From assembly GCA_016200675.1 (NCBI GenBank), contig JACQEH010000007.1, forward strand, positions 1 to 7,318: a stretch of 7,318 nt of DNA, read 5' to 3'. Source of the DNA: Chloroflexota bacterium (GTDB taxonomy: Bacteria > Chloroflexota > Limnocylindria > Limnocylindrales > CSP1-4). This document shows, one piece after another, positions 5,910-7,318 of this stretch (positions are counted from its first letter, which is position 1; each line of letters begins with the position of its first letter). The notes below the pieces were generated by a model. The model was given only the letters and a program-made list of their open reading frames with translations. It did no database searches and was not told where the DNA came from. The translations under genes and the position numbers were made by a program.

Positions 5910-5920
5910 GCGGCGCCGCG
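5895..5920. terminator. GC hairpin enclosing a stop codon at a convergent junction
   Basis: GGCGCCG (5899-5905) pairs perfectly with CGGCGCC (5911-5917) around the 5-nt loop GTAGG. Beyond a single bulged G at 5898, CGC (5895-5897) pairs with GCG (5918-5920), giving ten pairs in all. The TAG stop of the membrane-protein gene (5907-5909) is in the loop. No T-run follows. It occupies much of the 30-bp gap to the convergent aminotransferase gene, so a bidirectional termination or RNA-stabilising role is likely. Confidence 0.5.
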
Positions 5921-5939
5921 GGCGGAGGGGCGGTCCGGG

Positions 5940-7307
5940 CTATCCCGTGGCCGCAGGGCTCCATGGCGTGATTGCTGCCGTCGCGGCACCGGTTGCCGCG
6001 TCGATGGCGTTCGTGACGACATCGGCGATCGTGACCAGCTCCTCGTCGGTCACCACGAACGGCGGCCCCAGGAGGATGGCGTCGCCGTCGGTGCCGTCGG
6101 CCATGCCCGTGCCGGAATAGACGAGGACCCCGGCCGCCCGGGCGCCCCGGACGATCGCCTCGGTCACCTTCGCGGTCCGCGGGAATGCCGCCCGTGTCTC
6201 GCGGTCGGCCACGATCTCGAGGCCCACCATCAGGCCGCTGCCGCGGATCTCGCCGAGGTGCGGATGCTTCGCCAGCCGGGTTCGGAGCAGGGCCTGGAGA
6301 TGGTCGCCCTTGCTCGCGCTCGCCGCGACGAGGGACTCCGCCTCGAGGATTCCCAGGACCTCGCGGGCGACCGCCGCGCCGACCACGTGGTGGGAATAGG
6401 TGAAGCCGTGCGTGAATCCGCCGGCCTCGACGATCGCATCGTGGATGGTCCCGCTGGCGGCCGCGAAGCCGAACGGCCAATAGCCGGATGTGGCGCCCTT
6501 GGCGGCGACGAGGATGTCCGGCCGGGTGCCCCAGTGATCGACGCCGAACCAGCGGCCCGTCCGCCCGAAGCCGGTCATGACCTCATCGGCGATGACGAGC
6601 ACGCCGTGCCGCCGGCAGACCTCTGCGATGGCCGGCCAGTAGCCGTCGGGCGGAACGGCTGCGGCGAGCGTCGCACCGACGATCGGCTCGGCCACGAAGG
6701 CGGCGACCGTGCCGGGCTCGGCGGCGAGGATGGCTCGCTCGAGCTCGTCGGCGAGCTCTGCCGCGTCCCCGAGCGCATTCGCACCCGCTTCACCGGCGCG
6801 GTACGGATAGGCGGCCGACACGTGGCGGAAGCGGCCCAGCCAGCCCTCGTAAGGACGGCGGAGGGGCTTCCGGCCCGAGAGGTCGAGGGCGCCGAGGGTG
6901 TTGCCGTGGTAGCTGGACCAGCGGGCGAAGACGATCCAGCGATCCCTCTCTCCGCGAGCCAGGTGGTAGGCACGGGCCAGCTTGAGGGCCGTCTCGATCG
7001 CCTCAGAGCCGCCGCTGACCGGGTAGAGGTACGGATCGTCGACCGGCAGGCGGGGCCCGACCTCGGCCGCATAGGCCTCCATCGACGCGGTCGTGAAGGC
7101 GCTCCCGTGGGCGTAGCTCAGCCGGCCGGCCTGGTCGGCCATGACCGCGGCGATCGACGACCGGCCGTGGCCGACGTTGACGACGATCGCTCCGCCGGCG
7201 GCATCGAGATACGCCTTGCCGCTGGAGTCCCAGATCGTGGTGCCCTCGGCGCGGACCGCCAGCGGCGGGCTCGGGTCGAGCGAGCGCCGGAAGACCTTCC
7301 CGATCAT
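5940..7307 (-). CDS. Class-III PLP-dependent aminotransferase
   Basis: A 455-residue omega-aminotransferase-type enzyme (fold type I, class III), which moves an amino group between an amine or omega-amino acid and a keto acid using pyridoxal phosphate. The N-terminal KAYLDAAGGAIVVNVGHG (31-48) is typical. The cofactor phosphate motif is SGGSEAIETALKLAR (98-112), YHGNTLG (133-139) holds the ring-stacking position, and AEP includes E207. The ADEVMTGFGRTG motif (240-251) supplies D241 for the pyridine nitrogen. K270 in LVAAKGATSGYWPFG is the Schiff-base lysine. THGFTYSHHVVGAA (299-312), IRGSGLMVGLE (354-364) and GPPFVVTDEEL (414-424) are also family-like. All catalytic residues are present. The donor and acceptor substrates cannot be assigned. 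Only 11 bases of upstream sequence are visible, without a stop in frame, so the start may lie further upstream, though the ATG fits the family length. No link to the exporter cluster is evident; the genes converge. Confidence 0.93.
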   Translation of the reverse strand: MIGKVFRRSLDPSPPLAVRAEGTTIWDSSGKAYLDAAGGAIVVNVGHGRSSIAAVMADQAGRLSYAHGSAFTTASMEAYAAEVGPRLPVDDPYLYPVSGGSEAIETALKLARAYHLARGERDRWIVFARWSSYHGNTLGALDLSGRKPLRRPYEGWLGRFRHVSAAYPYRAGEAGANALGDAAELADELERAILAAEPGTVAAFVAEPIVGATLAAAVPPDGYWPAIAEVCRRHGVLVIADEVMTGFGRTGRWFGVDHWGTRPDILVAAKGATSGYWPFGFAAASGTIHDAIVEAGGFTHGFTYSHHVVGAAVAREVLGILEAESLVAASASKGDHLQALLRTRLAKHPHLGEIRGSGLMVGLEIVADRETRAAFPRTAKVTEAIVRGARAAGVLVYSGTGMADGTDGDAILLGPPFVVTDEELVTIADVVTNAIDAATGAATAAITPWSPAATG

Positions 7308-7318
7308 GCGGCGGCACC

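Noticed and set aside
5734..6480. A minus-strand frame overlapping both the membrane protein and the aminotransferase
   Set aside because: It crosses two convergent genes with strong family evidence and is almost entirely Arg/Gly/Pro-rich.

Overview
This is a GC-rich (about 70%) bacterial chromosomal stretch with six confidently called protein genes, one probable small membrane-protein gene and compact intergenic regions. The base composition, the strong C/G bias at third codon positions and the secreted DUF4232-like protein with an Ala/Ser/Thr/Pro linker fit a high-GC Chloroflexota (Limnocylindria-like) or actinobacterial genome. This is inference: the window holds no marker gene that settles the phylum. 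I see no mobile element, CRISPR array, tRNA or rRNA.

Layout from left to right. A membrane-anchored, four-cysteine DUF4232-like protein (182-811, +) follows a strong ribosome binding site and ends at a perfect 11-bp hairpin. Facing it is a probable 42-residue single-pass membrane protein (889-1017, -). Between that small gene and the next one lie two perfect 14-bp palindromes. Then come a phosphotriesterase-family metal-dependent hydrolase (1126-2100, -) and, 10 bp upstream of it, a TetR-family regulator (2111-2821, -), probably in one transcript. The regulator diverges from a complete 12-TM MMPL/RND-type exporter (2987-5317, +). A polytopic membrane protein of unknown function (5331-5909, +) follows the exporter after 13 bp. 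A class-III PLP aminotransferase (5940-7307, -) converges on it, and a bulged hairpin containing the stop codon lies at that junction.

The core is the tetR-hydrolase / mmpL-membrane-protein block. The 165-bp divergent region has a perfect -35 TTGACA facing mmpL, a plausible tetR promoter in the other direction, and a 16-bp pseudo-palindrome (CAAGnnCGCGnnCTTG) spanning both -35 elements. The simplest reading is that the TetR protein represses itself, the hydrolase and the exporter together. That would make an inducible detoxify-and-export (or modify-and-export) unit for an unknown, probably hydrophobic, ester, lactone or phosphoester compound. The families are all known. The pairing of this hydrolase with an MMPL exporter under one local regulator is the most noteworthy part, and I do not see clear evidence of a wholly new system.
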